6,028 nucleotides of DNA, taken from the NCBI GenBank assembly GCA_022361135.1, contig JAKSBM010000921.1, positions 1 to 6,028 on the forward strand, written 5' to 3'. The DNA comes from Desulfobacterales bacterium. GTDB taxonomy: Bacteria > Desulfobacterota > Desulfobacteria > Desulfobacterales > Desulfobacteraceae. Below the pieces are notes generated by a model. The model saw only the letters and a program-made list of their open reading frames with translations. It was not told where the DNA came from and searched no databases. The stretch's first letter is position 1. The number at the start of each line of letters is the position of its first letter. Positions 5,236 through 6,028 of this stretch are shown here, piece after piece. Made by a program: the position numbers and the translations under genes.

Positions 5236-6028
5236 TCATTTCCCGGGCCGGGCCATGGCTTCGGGGTCGATCCAGGCATCGTACTCCTGGGCCGTGAAAT
5301 ACCCCAGGGCCATGCCGGCCTGCTTCAGGGTACTCCCTTCCCCATGGGCCTTTTTGGCAATTTCGGCGGCCTTATCATAGCCGATGCGGGGATTGAGGGC
5401 CGTGACCAGCATGAGGGAGTTTTTCAGGTGGCGGGAAATGGTCTCCTCAACCGGCACCAGCCCCCGGATGCAATTTTCCCCAAAGGAACGGACACCATCC
5501 CCCAAAAGCCGGGCCGATTCCAACACATTGCGGATGATCAGGGGTTTAAACACATTGAGTTCAAACTGGCCCGAGGCATTGGCCAGGGAAACGGCGGTGT
5601 CATTGCCCATGACCTGGGCGCAGACCATGGTCAGGGCCTCCACCTGGGTGGGGTTGACCTTGCCCGGCATGATGGAGGAGCCCGGCTCATTGGCCGGCAA
5701 TTGCAATTCCCCGATGACGCACCGGGGCCCCGACCCCAAAAGACGGATGTCGTTGCCGATTTTCATAAGGCTGGTGGCCAGTCCCTTGAGGGCGGCATGG
5801 ACCGTGGTCAGGGGTTCGTGGGAGGCCAGGGCCTGGAATTTATTTTCCGCAGTCACAAAGGGATGGCCGGTGAGGTCGGCCACCTCCCGGGCCACGGCCT
5901 GGTCAAAGCCCGGGGGACAATTCAGCCCCGTGCCCACGGCCGTCCCCCCCAGGGCCAGGGGATAGAGCCCCTCCAGTGCATGGTCCAGTTCGGCCATGCC
6001 CTGGGCCACCATGGCCCCGTAGCCGGAA
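5236..6028 (-). CDS. fumC: Class II fumarate hydratase FumC, C-terminal part (5' end outside window)
   Basis: The last 263 residues of a protein that normally has about 460; the frame stays open to the window edge (SGYGAMVAQ...). Class II fumarase is an oxygen-stable, iron-free cytosolic enzyme that interconverts fumarate and L-malate in the TCA cycle, and in sulfate reducers also in propionate or acetate oxidation. Visible: [19 protein letters not shown], the superfamily signature [13 protein letters not shown] with the catalytic-loop serine and the Lys and Asn that follow it, [40 protein letters not shown], and the C-terminal [20 protein letters not shown] rather than MPAKVNP points to fumarase, not aspartase, and the C-terminal domain follows E. 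coli FumC closely. The first catalytic histidine region lies outside the window. It may head the leftward gene series. Confidence 0.95.
   Translation of the reverse strand, partial: SGYGAMVAQGMAELDHALEGLYPLALGGTAVGTGLNCPPGFDQAVAREVADLTGHPFVTAENKFQALASHEPLTTVHAALKGLATSLMKIGNDIRLLGSGPRCVIGELQLPANEPGSSIMPGKVNPTQVEALTMVCAQVMGNDTAVSLANASGQFELNVFKPLIIRNVLESARLLGDGVRSFGENCIRGLVPVEETISRHLKNSLMLVTALNPRIGYDKAAEIAKKAHGEGSTLKQAGMALGYFTAQEYDAWIDPEAMARPGK

Overview
The window reads as a chromosomal segment of a GC-rich Gram-negative anaerobe, most likely a Desulfobacterota (deltaproteobacterial, Desulfobacterales-like) sulfate reducer or relative. This is inferred from an exported pentaheme cytochrome c beside a rubredoxin-less rubrerythrin-type protein, a MntP pump and class II fumarase, together with the general look of the small hypothetical proteins. 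No 16S or other phylogenetic marker is present, so the taxonomy stays an inference. I see no mobile element, CRISPR array, tRNA or rRNA.

Layout: nine protein genes, eight on the minus strand. Reading the minus strand from the right edge: a class II fumarase (fumC, N-terminal part outside the window); a 70-residue unrecognised protein; a stand-alone dihydrofolate-reductase-fold protein; a 36-residue protein whose GTG start overlaps the reductase stop codon; a 141-residue coiled-coil protein; and an exported pentaheme cytochrome c. The only plus-strand gene, a ferritin-like di-iron protein (1703-2197), converges on the cytochrome gene across a perfect 10-bp hairpin. It diverges from mntP (Mn2+ efflux), which is followed on the minus strand by an amidohydrolase-2 family metal-dependent hydrolase.

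How the genes may work together: mntP and the di-iron protein share a 164-bp divergent control region holding a tandem 8-mer and an 8-bp inverted repeat. This suggests joint control by a metal or oxidative-stress regulator, and manganese export plus peroxide/iron handling is a sensible pair. The cytochrome would act in periplasmic electron transfer. The genes from 5149 down to 4218 may form one transcription unit. The segment looks mostly like ordinary housekeeping and accessory chromosome. The least ordinary items are the translationally coupled 36-residue gene and a nested hairpin that could cover the ribosome binding site of the coiled-coil gene. I did not find a convincing new multi-gene system.
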